Shown piece by piece: positions 1 through 13,959 of a DNA stretch of 64,000 nucleotides. How positions within the stretch are numbered: the first letter of the stretch is position 1; every line of letters starts with the position of its first letter. The notes under the pieces were generated by a model that was not told the origin of the DNA, ran no database searches, and was given only the letters and a program-made list of their open reading frames with translations. Made by a program: the position numbers and the translations under genes. Source of the DNA: Atherix ibis (lineage: Eukaryota > Arthropoda > Insecta > Diptera > Athericidae); NCBI GenBank assembly GCA_958298945.1, contig OY282607.1, positions 33,141,000 through 33,204,999 on the forward strand, written 5' to 3'.

Positions 1-2518
1 TGCAACCAGAGCAATTTCTCTCTTTTAAACTATTTTAGTTCCACGAAAGGATTAAGCTTTATGTATGGAATTTTTGATCCATTTCACTTTTTTTCATGTA
101 TTGACTATGTTCGTATTTATTTTTACTCCATCAGTAAGTTGGATGTTATATGAATGCTATAGAAATATTGCCACCTTTTAACAATCAACCAAACCTCTAT
201 CATTTTGTGGATTTACTGATGTTAAGAACATTTTAATTTCCGCTTCTCAACTATAAATACTTTTAGATCAACTACAATATTTTGTGCTAAGCTAACTCTG
301 ATTCTGAATCTGGCATTCCGAAATTGGTGCGAGTTGTGTAAAAGTTTTCTAATCGGTTAGCAGTACATTTTCCAGACTCTAGTAATCGTTGTGGTATTAG
401 TTGTACATCAATTTTTATTTCTATTTCTAATAGAAAAATAATTCTTCCTCATATAAAATTAAATTTTTAATTGATTTTTTCATTGCATAATAATATATTA
501 TGCTCTCAGTGGAAAACTATTTTGCTAAGCTTGTGGAAATTCTCTGGTGCCGACAGCATTTAAGTAAAAATATCCAATTTTATATATATTTAAATAATCA
601 TAAATTTAATTAGAATTAATTTTTTTTGATATAGCAATAATATTAAATATTACATTAGTTTCCTTATAAAAGTTTTTTTTTTATTTTCCAATTGAAAAAT
701 AAAAATTACTTAAAAATTTTTAAATTTTTATTAAACGATTTTAGTTTTTTAATAAATAGTATTTATACTCAAAAAATCGTTTTTATAGTTTTATTTATGA
801 CTTTAAAATGAAAATATTTGTGTTCAAAATTTAACAAAAAAAAAACAATTTTTCCCGAAAATATAATTGAGTTTCTCAAACTGAGCAATTCAATTTCAGC
901 AGTAGTTATTTATGATTAGCACTTCAATGTTATTTCAACATTATTTAATATTTTTTATGTTTTTGAAATATTGAAATTATAAAATGTTGGTTTGTTTGTT
1001 ATCATTTCAAGTCACATACGTACTAAAATGTTTATTGTAAACGCCACGATGGTAAAGGACATTTTAAGGATAACGAGATCCCGCTAAAATAAAATGTTTT
1101 TATATATAATGCTTATGCCTGTATATGATATGCTTGCTTAACAGTTTGAAGGTTTCTGGTATATTAATATATTTATCAGAAATTTAATGTTAAATATTTT
1201 TTTTGAAATGTATCATTTTTAGATTACTACAAATCATATAAATAAAATTAAATTTTAATTTTATTCCATTAATATAAATAAAAAAGTAAAAGAAATATTA
1301 TTAAATGAATTTTTTAATATAAAAACAATTTAATATGAATTCATCATAGTGACTATATTTTATCACCTTGATAATAATTTACACATTAAAGTGAAGTAAT
1401 AATGAATAAATTTATTAATAATCAAATCCATGCATCTTCAAGGATGCAAAATTTCTTCATAATTAAATAATTTTATACAGTAATAAAAGTTGAATTTGAA
1501 GGATTTCGACGCAAAAATAAACATAAAAGAACACATTTACAATATCTACGAATGATAACGTACGTGAGAAATTAGCATTTTCGGAAGGATATCAAAATTA
1601 TCACACAATATCATATCATATCGAAATGTTAATTTTGTTGTTGGCGTTGCTATTTTTAGATGACAAATTGAATTGTGCGGGTGCGTATAACGTAAAAGGA
1701 AATTAACTATTTCAACAACTAATTAAATCTTGTCGTATTATGCATAACAAAACCGCATTCAATACATTTCTCTTATTTATATTCTAATTAGAAATTCACA
1801 GGTTTATTAAACATTAATTAAAGTAGTCACTTCCACGACCTATTTCAAAGTTTTGTTATTCTCCAACTGACTTGTTACAATTACAAATTGAGCAATATTT
1901 GAACAATGAACGATTTTTTTTTTCAAATGAATACTACAAGTATTTGATAAAATTTGTTTTAAATTCTAATTAAATTAAATTTTATTTGTATTCGAAGGAA
2001 ATATATTTAGTCATTGTATACTTTTTCTTCAGAATTATATAAATTTATTTAATATTTTGTAATCAAGGTAGGGATTTGCATTTCAAATAATTCATGTTGG
2101 TTTTAGTATGATACGAGTGTTCTAGAAATATAACAAAAATATTCCGAATTAGAGCATTTATTGCTATTAGATATATTGTCGCTAAGCATAGGATAGTTTC
2201 TTCAGTTATTTGGAATTCTGATAGAAAAATAATCAGAATTTTACTTATTTTTATTCATCAATATTTTCATTTTTAAAGTAGTTATCGTCATATTGGTGGT
2301 GGACTTGTTTTTAATACGTGGGTGGGCGTAAATCTTTTAAAAATATGATTCCTACAGCTTGTGGGATTTTAACTCACTTATACCTTCCTTTTGGACCACC
2401 ATCAGGTATAACTTCATAGGGCAAAGACTGACATCAGGTCTATTTTCTTATTTACGCTGCAGGCTACCCTTGTCTCAATCTCTCTTTTTAGCTGATGGTC
2501 TTTATTACTCAGGTTGCG
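1..2518. other. A+T-rich intergenic DNA, no gene seen
   Basis: This stretch is dominated by A and T homopolymer runs. Both strands are full of stops in every frame. I see no splice-linked coding segment, RNA gene or transposase fragment here. Confidence 0.6.
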
Positions 2519-2520
2519 TA

Positions 2521-3776
2521 CGAGGTTCATTCAACAAGTATTTAGCCTACAAAAGGAAAACGAAAATTTTGGAAAGGTGGCAATTTATTTTTCCACATAA
2601 TCTCCTTGAAGCTCGATACACTTGGCCCAGCGATGCTCTCACTTTTTTAACCCGTCCAAAAAATACATTTTCTCGAGGGAAGCAAAATAGGCCTCCGTGG
2701 CGACGATGACCTCCTCATTCGACCCAAATCTATTCCCGGCGAGTGATTTTTTCAGGTTTGGAAACAAAAAGTAATCACAGGGGGCCAAATCTGGAGAGTA
2801 CGGTGGATGGGGCAGCAATTCGTAGCGCAATTCGACCAATTTGGCCATGGCGACGGCGGAGGTGTGAGCCGGCGCGTTGTCGTAGTGGAACAGCACTTTT
2901 TTCTTCGCAAAGCGGCCCAATAAGTCAGCATAGTAGCGCGCCGTGATTGTTTTACCCTTCTCGAGGTAATCGATGTGGATCACACCTTGTGAATCCCAGA
3001 AAACGGTGGCCATCACCTTTCCGGCCGATCGAACAGTCTTCGCCTTCTTCGGAGCACGTTCGCATGGTGAAGTCCACTGTTTCGACTGTTCCTTGGTCTC
3101 TGGTGTGTACCAGTGAATCCATGTTTCGTCGACGGTCACGAAACGACTCAAGAACTCCGCTGGATTGCGCTGAAACAGCGCCAAACACGTCGCCGATGTG
3201 GTCTCACGGTTGCGCTTGTTTTCCGGTGTGAGCAAACGCGGCACCCATCGCGCCGACAGCTTTCTCATGCCCAGTTCTTCGTGTAGAATATGATGCACCG
3301 TTCCTACTGCGATGCCCACAGTCTCAGCTATCTCGTGAATCTTCAATCGACGGTCTACCAACACGAGATCGTGGACTTTTTTAACGTTTTCCTCCGTAGC
3401 AGCCGTTTTTGGGGCACCTGGGCGTGGCTCATCAAAAACCGACGTGCGGCCACGAACAAACTCGTTGAACCAATTCTTGACAGTCGCCATCGAAGGAGAA
3501 GAGTCACCATAGACAGCATCCAAGCGATCTTTGATTTCGCTGCGCATTTTCCCTTCCAAAAACAAGAATCTAATCACCGAACGATATTGTTCTTTTTCCA
3601 TTTTTGTGCAACCGGCCGACACGCTCGCTTTCAAAGGCTCTAAAAACAAAATTAATAAAGGGAATCGACTGAAACTTTGACAATAGGCTATTAAAAGAAT
3701 GTACTGCACGATGGTAAATTTTTTTTGTGACAGCAGTTCCATCGGACGGTGAGGCTAAGTACTTGTTGAATAACCT
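2521..3776 (-). mobile_element. mariner (DD34D) transposon, nearly intact
   Basis: The element is a full-length mariner of about 1.26 kb with its transposase on the minus strand. Its ends are imperfect terminal inverted repeats: the left end near 2524-2548 reads ggttcattcaacaagta and the right end, read on the minus strand from about 3769, reads ggttattcaacaagta. The left end abuts a TA dinucleotide at 2519-2520, as expected for mariner target duplication. The element is visibly richer in G+C than the surrounding DNA, which points to recent insertion. The exact right border is uncertain by several bases. Confidence 0.85.
2585..3601 (-). pseudogene. mariner transposase with one premature stop
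   Basis: This is the transposase of the mariner at 2.5-3.8 kb, a nuclear DNA-cutting and joining enzyme. The family start is most likely the Met at 3601 (Met-Glu-Lys-Glu-Gln), although the frame stays open upstream to 3742. An N-terminal helix-turn-helix region is followed by the three catalytic aspartates: VTVDETW, FHYDNAPAH and PYSPDLAPCDYF, with 34 residues between the second and third (DD34D). The frame runs to a TGA at 2639-2641, where related proteins have Trp. In the same frame it then continues for 17 family-like codons, including CIELQGDYVEK, to a TAA at 2585-2587. The only lesion I see is this single nonsense change. Truncation after the catalytic core may or may not abolish activity. 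Confidence 0.8.
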
Positions 3777-3779
3777 TCA

Positions 3780-6700
3780 AGCCTGCGATAATATCATTTG
3801 TGGCAAGATGCGCATCTAGAACATGTGTTCACCGACTATTTTCTCTACTTCATTCCTTTTTCCTCTAAAGCGTGAACAGTGGAAGAAGAAATGCGCCACA
3901 TACTCGTCTAAGGACTAACGTACAAGCTTTGAGAATTAGAAGAGCCAGATCGCTCTCAGTTATGCCACTTTCATTACGCGTACAAGAATATACTTTTACA
4001 TGGATAGTAGTTAAATTCTTGATTTTTTTATGAAAGAATCTTTATAAAATAGTCCAAGAATAGTTATCAAGAAAAATTATAGACACAAAATCCGTATTTT
4101 ATAAAATAGACCAAGATAGTTATTTAAAATTCTAGACGCAAAATCCGTATTTTTTAATTACGAATTTTGTGTCAAAATTTTTTAAAAATTTACAAACTCT
4201 TTAAGACAAAAAATGTATTTACTTCCCTAATGCATTGTGTTCTGAAGAAGTGCTACTGAACGTACTATGCTCTGATTTAGAGAGATTCGGAACTTCTACG
4301 TCTAGTACGCAGCCATAGCCGGGGTGCTCTTAAGTTATCGCCAAATGGCTTCAGTTATTATAGCGCTCCAATTTTATATTTCAATATAAGTGGCACTTAA
4401 AATTACTTATGAAATAATTAAAAAACCATCATTATTGTAGTTAGTCTTAAACGGGGATATAATGTTAAGAATTTTTTGTTATGGTATCTGAAAAAACGAT
4501 ACAAAAAGTTCGTGAAACAAATTCTATTCCTCATTCATCATAATCTACTATTATACTGTTACTCTACCAAATAAAAAAATAAAGATATTGTTCTTAAAAA
4601 AATATGTAAAAATATGAACTAATAATTGCTTTAAAGTAAATATTTTCGTCTTATCAAATATTTACACTTTACTTAATAATTAATTTCACAATACTGCAAT
4701 ATTTTCAATAATAAAATTTTTAATTTTGATATATTTAACTAATTAAAATAAATTTTAAATAAAACGAATATATATTAATTAAATAACAGACTAAATAATG
4801 GAAACTTTTCATTGAACAAAATACACTTGTATACGTATACTACCAATCATAATTTTCCTAAAGTCTATTTTTCATGGAACAGTATCGTAATATCTTGGGA
4901 AATGTTCATGTTTATATAAAACCATGTTTATAATGATTTTTGTTATAATGGTTAGTGAAGGGATTTATTTAACAACAACCACATTGGCAGATTTTAGAAA
5001 CTAACAGTCAGAATTCTGTTGATTTCAAATAAGTACACAAGCAATGATTTATGCCTCATGGGATTTGTATACTTAAATTACAATAACTTTTCTTTACTTT
5101 ACTATAAGTGTACAATACTTTATTATATCCTATTCTTGATGTCTGGAAAATGTTATCCAATAATTCAACTTCTCAAATAAATAAACGATTGATTTATATA
5201 GAGAAGTTATTTTTATTAAAATATTTATATTTTTTATAGTCAGATAGACTTTTGAAAAATATCAAATATTTGCACAAATTTTAATCAAATATAATTTGGG
5301 TTAATGGAAATTTTATGTACATTATATTATATATTTCTGTAGAATTTTAGTAAATATATCATATATTTATTTCTATATATTTAGTTATAGAACCTCTATT
5401 TTATAGTATTCTTAAAGGCAAGAAAATTTACAGTAAAGAACATATTTTCAAATCATCATCAATGGACTTGAATGTATACTTCAAAAAATATTCGTATTAT
5501 TTGGAAAAAAAACTTCAAGTTTATATTAAATTTATCAGCAATTACTTATATAAAACTCTATACGACCTACACTTATAGCCAATTTCAAAATACAAAAGTT
5601 TATACTTTAGTAAAACTGTGGAAAAATATAAGCAGTTAATCCAACTTGAAAATCAATTGATTTTTTGTACAATAGTAAGAGACATCAACTAGAGTAATAG
5701 AAAAGAAAATACACAATATCAATAAAATCTTTAGCTAAGAAGTATTAAACTAGCAATACAAAGATATAAGGACTAATAATAAACAACAAAATCAAAAGCC
5801 AAAACAATCCTTGAAGCTGGATTTATGTACTTGACAATCGTTGAAGCTTGGCATATTGCCTAGAATATGAAGATAATTTTGCGAAATATTTTCTTTTACC
5901 AGGATTTTTAGTAAACATTTTATAGAAAAATTCGAAAAGAAAATTTGTGCAAGATTTTTTTAGCAATTTTGAAAGCCTTCAACGTAAAAAAAAAAGTTCA
6001 TTTTTATAGATTAATTGCAAACAAACTTTCTGGATAATATGATGACCAATCGAATTATAATTTTAATGAAATAAGTTTTTATTTTGTAATTTCATTTTAT
6101 GTAAATACAATTTTGGATAGTTTTCTTTAAATCCAAACATAAAAACTAAAAAAAAACTAATTAAAAAGCATCTTTTTCTTATATATTGTAGTATAAGATT
6201 GAAAAGGATTTTTTCCGATAAAACGCTTAGATTGAGTGTTAAGTAAATACGTAAAGATGCATCTCATCTAATGACATTTTAAAAAAATTTCGAAACTGAT
6301 TGTGACAAATCGTTTTTATATAGCAAAGGAAGGATTCTATGTGATAATTTATGCTCTATGGTATTCTGAACTCAGCCATTTTTCTGAAATCTATTCTATT
6401 GCTGTCTATTTGCATTATGATACCAAACCAATACTAAAATCTTATCTTATTATCGAATTTCACATACCAAAATACAAATAGATTTTACTATTATATAATA
6501 ATATATCTCTACTATAAAAGAAAAATATTTCTCACCAAAGAAATTTATTCTAGCAAGAGTATTTTAATGTGCAAGACATTTCCTATTTCAGGTGAGAGAT
6601 ATCCCTTTTCAAAGAAAAATTTGAATTTCATTTCTTTCACTCTACGCTGTTGTTATTTTGATAAGAAGGACTATAAACTGGAATAAGGATAAAGCTTACG

Positions 6701-7793
6701 CTGTCAACATAAATCTTTCAACTTATTTGATTTTCTCCTATTTTTTTGGTTTTTTTTTATTTCCCGTTGTATTATATGAAATTTTTCTAGCTAAAATTCT
6801 TTTGGTTTTCTTTAAATACCAACGATATGTCTGCTAAAATAATAGGAAAGCGACATTTTTAAATTATAATTCGAGCTATAAAAAATTCGTTTTATCAATT
6901 TATTATCATTGATTTAGAATTGTTTTTTTTTACGATAGAAATTTATTTATTTATTCCAAGTGTAATTTTTCAATAATTTATCATAATCATCCTATAATAT
7001 AATATTAATTTTTGGCTACTTTAAGCTCTTGCACACTTAACTATTTTTTTCTCTATCTACTAAACAAACCTCTTTTTAATATTTATCCAGCTACATATGC
7101 CTTTCATCTAATAAAAATTCCAAGATGCTTTCAAAATTCCTTAAAGATAAAACCGAATTCTGCAGAAATGATTTACCAACTGGAGAATAATAGTGAATAA
7201 GCGAAAATGTGTCCATGTTACTTTTAGTTGTTGCCGTCAAACATGCCCTCATAAATATCTTAATGGTACATACGCAGGACTTAAGACTTTAAAACTAAAC
7301 AGACGATATTAATAACTATTTCCTCTCCACACAATTTTTCAGTTATATTGTATGTTAGACAGCAGAGTCTTTTATAAAACGTCTTACTGATATCATAATG
7401 AATTTAAGGACTACAACTTTTGAGCTTTACTAAACCTTCCAATTACTATTAACTCTAATTCTATTAGTAAAAAATTCTTCGTAAAATTGTCAATTATCCC
7501 TCTTAAGTTCGTAATAGTCTTATTCATAGTGACCTCAGTGTCTCATTTATACGCGACGAGAATGTATCTCATTATAAGAGGGTCATCCTCATTTTTTTAA
7601 TAACATTAATCTCCTCTGTTTAGAGCAGCGTCATTACTTCTAAATTTATTAAAATACATAGTTTTCAAGTTATAAAAGATTATCTTTTCTGTAATTTAGA
7701 AAATAAAGCTCTGCTATTAGTTAACTGAGAAATATATATAATTTAAGATAATATTATTAAGTTCAAAAATAATGCATAAAAACTGTAAGAACT
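3780..7793. other. A+T-rich intergenic DNA, no gene seen
   Basis: I see no supported gene, RNA or transposon. Open frames are short, lack splice context and encode low-complexity Ile/Asn/Lys-rich text. Confidence 0.5.
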
Positions 7794-7845
7794 TTTTACA
7801 AAAGTGGTAATTCTGTCATCAATTTTACAAAAGTGGTAATTCTGT
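7794..7845. repeat. Two-copy short tandem repeat, period 29 bp
   Basis: The 23-base unit that starts ttttacaaaagtgg and ends aattctgt occurs at 7794-7816 and again at 7823-7845, separated by six bases. Confidence 0.85.
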
Positions 7846-7849
7846 ATGT

Positions 7850-8210
7850 TCGTTAAAGATGAGGCTCATTTCTCGCTCGATGGATTAGTATAAAGGACTC
7901 TGATCATCTACAACTAACTGAAGAAGTCATTGGCGCACATTTTTTTGAAAATGAAAAAGGATAGACTATTACTCTCCTTATATGGCTTATGGCTTGGTCT
8001 TGTTGAAACCATGTGAGATCTAAATGAAAATCTTTAAGTTCAGACTCAATCAGGTATGCAAATAAGGAGCCGCAAGCCACATAATTCTACAAATTATAAC
8101 TTTTTTGCGCGAAAGTATGTCGGAACACGTAATTGTGCGATATGATGCCATTGGAATTTCCCTCGTAGGGCTACGCAAAATATCGTATTTGTTTTAGATA
8201 AAACCTAAAC
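7850..8210. pseudogene. Rearranged Tc3-like transposase remnant
   Basis: The plus strand near 7857-7885 encodes VKDEAHFSLDG, the first catalytic aspartate region of Tc3-like transposases. About 100 bases on, the minus strand around 8020 encodes TWFQQDQA, the second catalytic region of the same family. The two motifs therefore lie in opposite orientations. This is a decayed and internally inverted or composite fragment with many stops. Borders are approximate. Confidence 0.45.
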
Positions 8211-10802
8211 TTTCGAGCATTTTAAAACCAATATCCGTTAAGAAATCGACAATTTGTAGTCCGAATTGTGAAAAAAAATTCATTAGAAATTACCTGGAAA
8301 CGATTGACTCCTGCAAAAAGTCTAATGGCAACTATTTTATTGATGTTACTTTTTATGCATAATGACAATATATTTAAGCAATATAACCAAATAAAAATTT
8401 TATGCAAATCTAAATTTTGGGTTTATTCTAATCAACTTTACTTTTCGAAGCAACTTTGCTGGATGCTGTATTTCCCATAATCCTCAATACTAATTAATAC
8501 TATTATCTAAGCCTGCTTATTGATATCTGGAAAAAATGAGATTAAAAAATATAATAAAGATACAAAATCCTATTAAATATAAAAATTTGAGAAATATTCA
8601 GATTTATTTAATTGAAATCAAACTCTTTAAATTTATAACCAATTATTTGCAAACAATTTCATACAATAATACACCATAAACCTACATAAATAGAAGAAAT
8701 TTTTAAAATAAATAAGAATTACTTTGATAATGCTTGCATAATGTAAATGAAAAATTGATAGCATAGTTGGTATACCATAATGTATAATACATACCAACAT
8801 TATCTAGTCGAACGATGCCCATTTAGCATCTTATATTTTACTTAAATGAAGTCATAAATATCTTTCAGCTCATTAAAAAATTGTGCACTCCTAATAAATG
8901 TGCAACCGGATGCTAGCCAAAAACTGCCACAATTCTACCAGGAAAATTCTTACAGCAACTGAATATGAAATAAATAACCAAAAACTCTGCCCATATCATA
9001 ATCCTTGCGTCAAAATCACTTCTCACCCTCATAATTTAAATGAAGTTTGCTCATCGTAGTGAAACTTTTGCAGTCCTCTCCCTCCTCTACCCCACCACTC
9101 TTTTAATACACTTCTGTATACTATGAGAAATTGCAGATTACATTATTAAATTAACAAAAAATAAAAATGGATTATGTCACAGCACTTGTCATCTGTAAAG
9201 GAGAAATAATCTTAATGAAAAACAACAACGTTCTGGATAGAAAATAATTTCAAAAGAAAAAAAGAAGAATTATAAAACTGAATTATACATAATTGTCATA
9301 AAAAAAAGCAGGATATCCTATTTACATGATAATAATTTAATACTGGACAAGAGTGGTATCATATCAAAAGCACGCACTCAACCCATTTTATCTCCTATTC
9401 CAGTCATTCGTATGTTCTACATGGCAGCAAGTATATGAGGATCCTTTCTGGCCGTCACTGTCCATCCCAGAAACCAACAGCAATTTCTGAGATCCATGCA
9501 GATTATCGAAGGTATGTGCAATTCAAGTTATTGCCTTCTCACTCTCTCAAACCTTTTCTAGCATCACTGAATTTTCTATTCTCGAATACATGAAAAAATC
9601 GTCTAAGGATAAAATGCTCATCCTCTCTCCCATAGATGGGGTGCAACGCAAGCCTGTGAATTAATTCCGAAGTATTTCTAGCCATTACCAATTGTGTTTG
9701 GGAATTTAGTTCCATTTGGGAATATGGATATCTGCAGTTTCCGTTTTTGCTGGCTGTCTAGTCTACTACCACTTGTCATTTTCTGTCGCCGACCTACAGC
9801 AATATATCTGAACTCTAGCCCTTTAGAATTTCAACTATTCAACACAGCAGCTTTGAGCCTCGGAAAGCAGCAAAATTTTTGTTATCCAACCACTTGCATA
9901 TAGTTCATACACTACTTAATTCACGTATTCAACTCTATGTATTCCATTCTACGTTTAAGGACACACTTGGAAGCCGTTTTTACTACTGAATTGCCCTAAC
10001 TTCGCTTGAATTATTATAAAACATCCAATAGCATGTCTGCGGAGGCATAACAATATGGTCAGACCATAATGGGGTACCGTTGCCTTAAATCTACTTTATG
10101 AGCTGTCATGACGTGTATTTATGCAAAAACGAAATCAGGAAAACTCCATTTTAAGTGATTCTAAGTCTTTGTACAATTGGATTATGGTATTCTCTGAATG
10201 CGAAGCCCCTTTTCTATTTCTTTTTCTTCTAGTCTCTCCACTTTGTCATATTATTTAGTCTTATCGAACATTTTATACATTACATTTCTATTCATACAAT
10301 GGAAATTTTCAAATCGTCGAAATGATAATATTGAACATATACACATGCACCAAAGGATTTATTCGCATTGAAAAACCTACTTAAAGATAAATTGATATGC
10401 AAATAAATTTAATAATGCAATATTTCTTATCCAACCAGCGATAATATTATGCAAAATCCAGCATTTTTCTTGATCGTATTAAGTATTTGTGAAAAATTAT
10501 CAACGTTTGTATTTGTGGAAAAAGGAAGAATAAATATTTGGAAAAATTTGAATGCTGGTATACCATGTGATTGCATGGTAATTTTATACTTGAATTATTA
10601 ATTAAACTTTTATTTAATATTATAATTGCTACACTTAAAATAATAGAAAGTATTTAAAGAGATATATCATTGGTTGTTTTTTATATTGTTGGATCTTTTG
10701 AACATAAGCCAGGAGCCACTTTATAACACCACGAATATGAGAGGACATTACCAGTTGTCTAAGCAAGGCTTGTCTATTGTTAGTAGGTATGAGGTTGTTA
10801 TA
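8211..10802. other. Intergenic DNA, no gene seen
   Basis: I find no conserved coding text, tRNA-like structure or transposon end. Around 9,380-9,900 the base composition is somewhat less A+T-rich, but the open frames there match nothing I recognise. Confidence 0.45.
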
Positions 10803-10882
10803 CAGGGTGCGAAATTATGTTCCAAGTCGAAATTTTTTTAAATAACTTTTTAATAAACTATAATTTTACAATTTATATTTTA

Positions 10883-11260
10883 TTAATTGATTACATACAC
10901 TTTAGGCATCGGCGCAAAGGTAAGCTCTTTTAGTACATTTTTCATAATATTTCCGCAGACTTCTTGTGTTATTTCAGCAATTTCGTCTACAATGTTGTGC
11001 TTAAGCATCGGGGTTGTGGTTGGTCTCTTAGTGTATACCTTTTCTTTAATTGATCCGTGGTCACCAGTAACTGTTACAGCATTGCCTCCAGAATCCTCAA
11101 AGAAATATGATCTAACGGTGCCGCCGGCCCAAATAACGTCATATACAGATACTCTACGAGAGTGTAATAGTCTTTGGTGTAACAGTTGAGGGTTTTCATT
11201 GCCCCAGTAGTGGTTATTCTGTTTATTAACAAACCCAGCCAAGTCGAAGTGTACTTCAAA
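10883..11260 (-). pseudogene. Internally deleted Tc3-like transposase
   Basis: The minus strand carries a continuous 119-codon frame with two separate pieces of a Tc3-like transposase. The first piece (GFVNKQNNHYWG, then VTVTGDHGS) corresponds to the region after the first catalytic aspartate. The second piece (KVYTKRPTTTPMLKHNIV) belongs near the C-terminus. The middle section that should carry WFQQDGAT and LTPLDYFLWG is absent, so at least the second and third catalytic residues are missing. The junction keeps the frame. The sequence acagggtgcgaaa at about 10803 resembles the end of such elements. Confidence 0.65.
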
Positions 11261-11654
11261 AATGGTGGTCGTCTATACCGAGCTGTAAAACTTGAGCACT
11301 CTATTCTCGTCGCCGTTCATGGCAACCATTTTTTCAGGTGTACTTTAGCTTAATTTTCGCCCAGTATTTGCTTTATCTGCCCGTATATACATATTTTCAA
11401 AATTATTCATTACACTCTAAATGGTCGGCATATGATTAACATCAAAAAGTCATGTAATTTTTATATTTGAACAATTATTTAAATAAAATGTTTTAATAAT
11501 ATTAACACATTGTTGCGACTGTCAAATTCCAACAGACAAATGTCATTCGAACTCAAAATGGCGGCCAAATAAAATCAGCCTAGAACATACCACGTATTAT
11601 ATGGAGCATGTTAGTTTTGTTTAATCAGGTATTAAAGAGGACTTTGATATTATT

Positions 11655-11702
11655 GGTAAAAACTCCACCTTGGCTGACAGGTAAAAACTCCACCTTGGCT
11701 GA
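11655..11702. repeat. Two-copy short tandem repeat, period 25 bp
   Basis: The unit ggtaaaaactccaccttggc plus the next three bases (tga) occurs at 11655-11677 and 11680-11702. The flanking phrase gaggactttgatat is also repeated on both sides. Confidence 0.85.
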
Positions 11703-11704
11703 GG

Positions 11705-13955
11705 ACTTTGATATAATTAGGAGTAGAGATTTCGTGCTATGAATTTACGACAGGATGTTGAGGGGACTGGATTGTTAGTAGTTGGCTTGAAAGTAATCTT
11801 GCAATTAGTCCAGTCTGACATTCTACGTATGGCCGAGATTGATGCTTACCATTCTGTTAGTAGGCGGGACAGATTACAGATAGCTGCGAGCACTGTACGC
11901 CAAAAACTTTCATTCCCTATCATTCCCCAGAAATTCAAAATTCCTATTGTCAAGTAGGTTATATCAAATCTGGCTGAGTACAGGATCATTCAATGGACCC
12001 CGAAAAGTTTTGAGGACTCCATGTCCTATAGCAATTTTAACCACCGTTTTTATTTGCCCATACCTCTCCATATTATAAAGCCACTTTGTGAGGAAAAACC
12101 CCACAATCAAGATCAGGAATTAGGATGCTATTGATTTCGACAATTGTGAAACAAGTAGCATTGCAGTCGATCACCGCTTACGGCAACAAATAGCATTGCT
12201 GTCGTTCGAATTGGAGGGCAATTATAAATTATACTGAGTCAGGCTTAGATTATAGAGTATAAGGATAGATTATCCCCTATATGTATACGAATTTTATTGA
12301 TGCCAAAAAATCCCGCGGAAATGCAATGCAACAAGAACTAAATTTTCTGACCCTTATCCATCTATTAACTTATAATTTAGCTACGAACCCTATTCCAATG
12401 TATATTATACGTTTTTGTAATAAAAAACAATTATTATAATTTTACTTTAAAAAATTATTAAAATTTTATTAATACAAATATTGTACTTTGGATCACAAGA
12501 AACTAAAAATAATAAACGAAAATACAAAATAAAAAGTTGATAAAAATCTTTTTGAACTATTGTGTTACAAATATTGTACTTTGGATCACAAGAAACTAAA
12601 AATAATAAACGAAAATACAAAATAAAAAGTTGATAAAAATCTTTTTGAACTATTGTGTTTGACATTTATTTTTCCATATATAATTACAAAGCAAATTTTT
12701 GGTCAGCCTATTTTACTCTTCAATTTAAAGTATTGACATATCGGATGTAAGCAATACTTTCGTCCAGGCTTTTTATTTAGTATTGTGTTTTTTTTATCCC
12801 ATAAAATGTGTTATTATTATAAAAAGTGAAGTAAGACAAATAGTTTAATTTTTCAAATAGATTCGCGTATTTTGTTCTTCAGGTGAGTTATTAGTAAAAA
12901 CTAATTGTATATTTGAATAAAGATCATAGTTGTCTAATCGTTTAACTAATTTCAATTAGTTTTCGACTGCTTTAGGTGCTTAAAAAATTAAAAAAATTAT
13001 TGTGCAACATTGAAAGTAGATTATGTTTGATCAGATTGTCGTGTCAATGACGGCCGTATCATTACTTTCCGATGGGGGTTTTATTGGTTTTATATTTTCA
13101 CATACACGTAGTTAAAAATTGTATTTTTATTAATTTTTATCCTAAGAAATCATTTATAAGAATAATTTTGAATTTATGATATTATAAATCAATGTTTATA
13201 CATTATTCCAAATTAAAGTTAAAGCTGCTTCTATTGGGAAACGATGTGAGTTAATTTTTAATTATAAAAATAATTCAATTATCCTATTTAATTTTTTTGT
13301 CTTTTTTCACAATTTAATCAAAAAAGTAAATATTGTAGAAGTTTTGTTTAATGTTTTTATATATAAACTTTTATATGCAAATAAATGAATTCATAGCGAA
13401 AACAAATATTTTATTTAGTTTCCAATTCTAAATTTATTAAATTAAATAATCATCGCAGTTATTTAATAAATTTAAAAAACTATAACTTTTATTTTTAAAA
13501 TGTGCAACAAAGCAATATTTACAAATGTAAAATTGCCCCTATCTGAAAGTGATGTCTTTGTTCAATATGCATGGATGTGCAGCTTTAAGGTTGTATTCCG
13601 TTTTTGGGCTCCAACTTGGCGTTTCAATTGTGTATTGCTATACTCCATAATCTAAAGACTATAGATTTATAAAAGTGAAAATGATAGATTTTCGACTTGT
13701 GTTAAACCTGCTACTTCCATCCAGATGTATAAAGTAAAACAGATCCGTATATAGGAGCGTTTGTTACTCTAATTGCCTGACTTTATCTAATCTAAAATAA
13801 ATATTGGTATAGGACTAAGTTCTAATCCTTTTTAAACTGATATCGCTGGTGGTTATAGATTTGTGTTCGTTTGAACAGTTTTACTTGTGTTTTTTCAAAG
13901 GCAGTGTCTAACATTCGTCCGCAGCATGAAGAATATTTTTTATTTGGGATAATTT
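11705..13955. other. Intergenic DNA, no gene seen apart from a tandem repeat
   Basis: Apart from the 93-bp tandem duplication at 12.5 kb I see nothing supportable. An open frame at 11739-11957 has no recognisable domain or splice context. Confidence 0.45.
12473..12658. repeat. Perfect-looking 93-bp tandem duplication
   Basis: The segment starting tacaaatattgtactttgg at 12473 is repeated from 12566 with the same 93-bp text, ending near 12658. I see no difference between the copies. Because 93 is a multiple of three, an internally repeated open frame appears on the minus strand, but it is a by-product of the repeat and not a gene. Confidence 0.9.
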
Positions 13956-13959
13956 CTTC

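Noticed and set aside
7794..11702. Short direct repeats as a CRISPR array
   Set aside because: There are only two copies at each site, spacer lengths are irregular and the genome is clearly eukaryotic.
12447..12665. A minus-strand frame with an internally repeated protein text
   Set aside because: It is produced by the 93-bp tandem duplication, whose length is a multiple of three. The text is low-complexity and has no start context.
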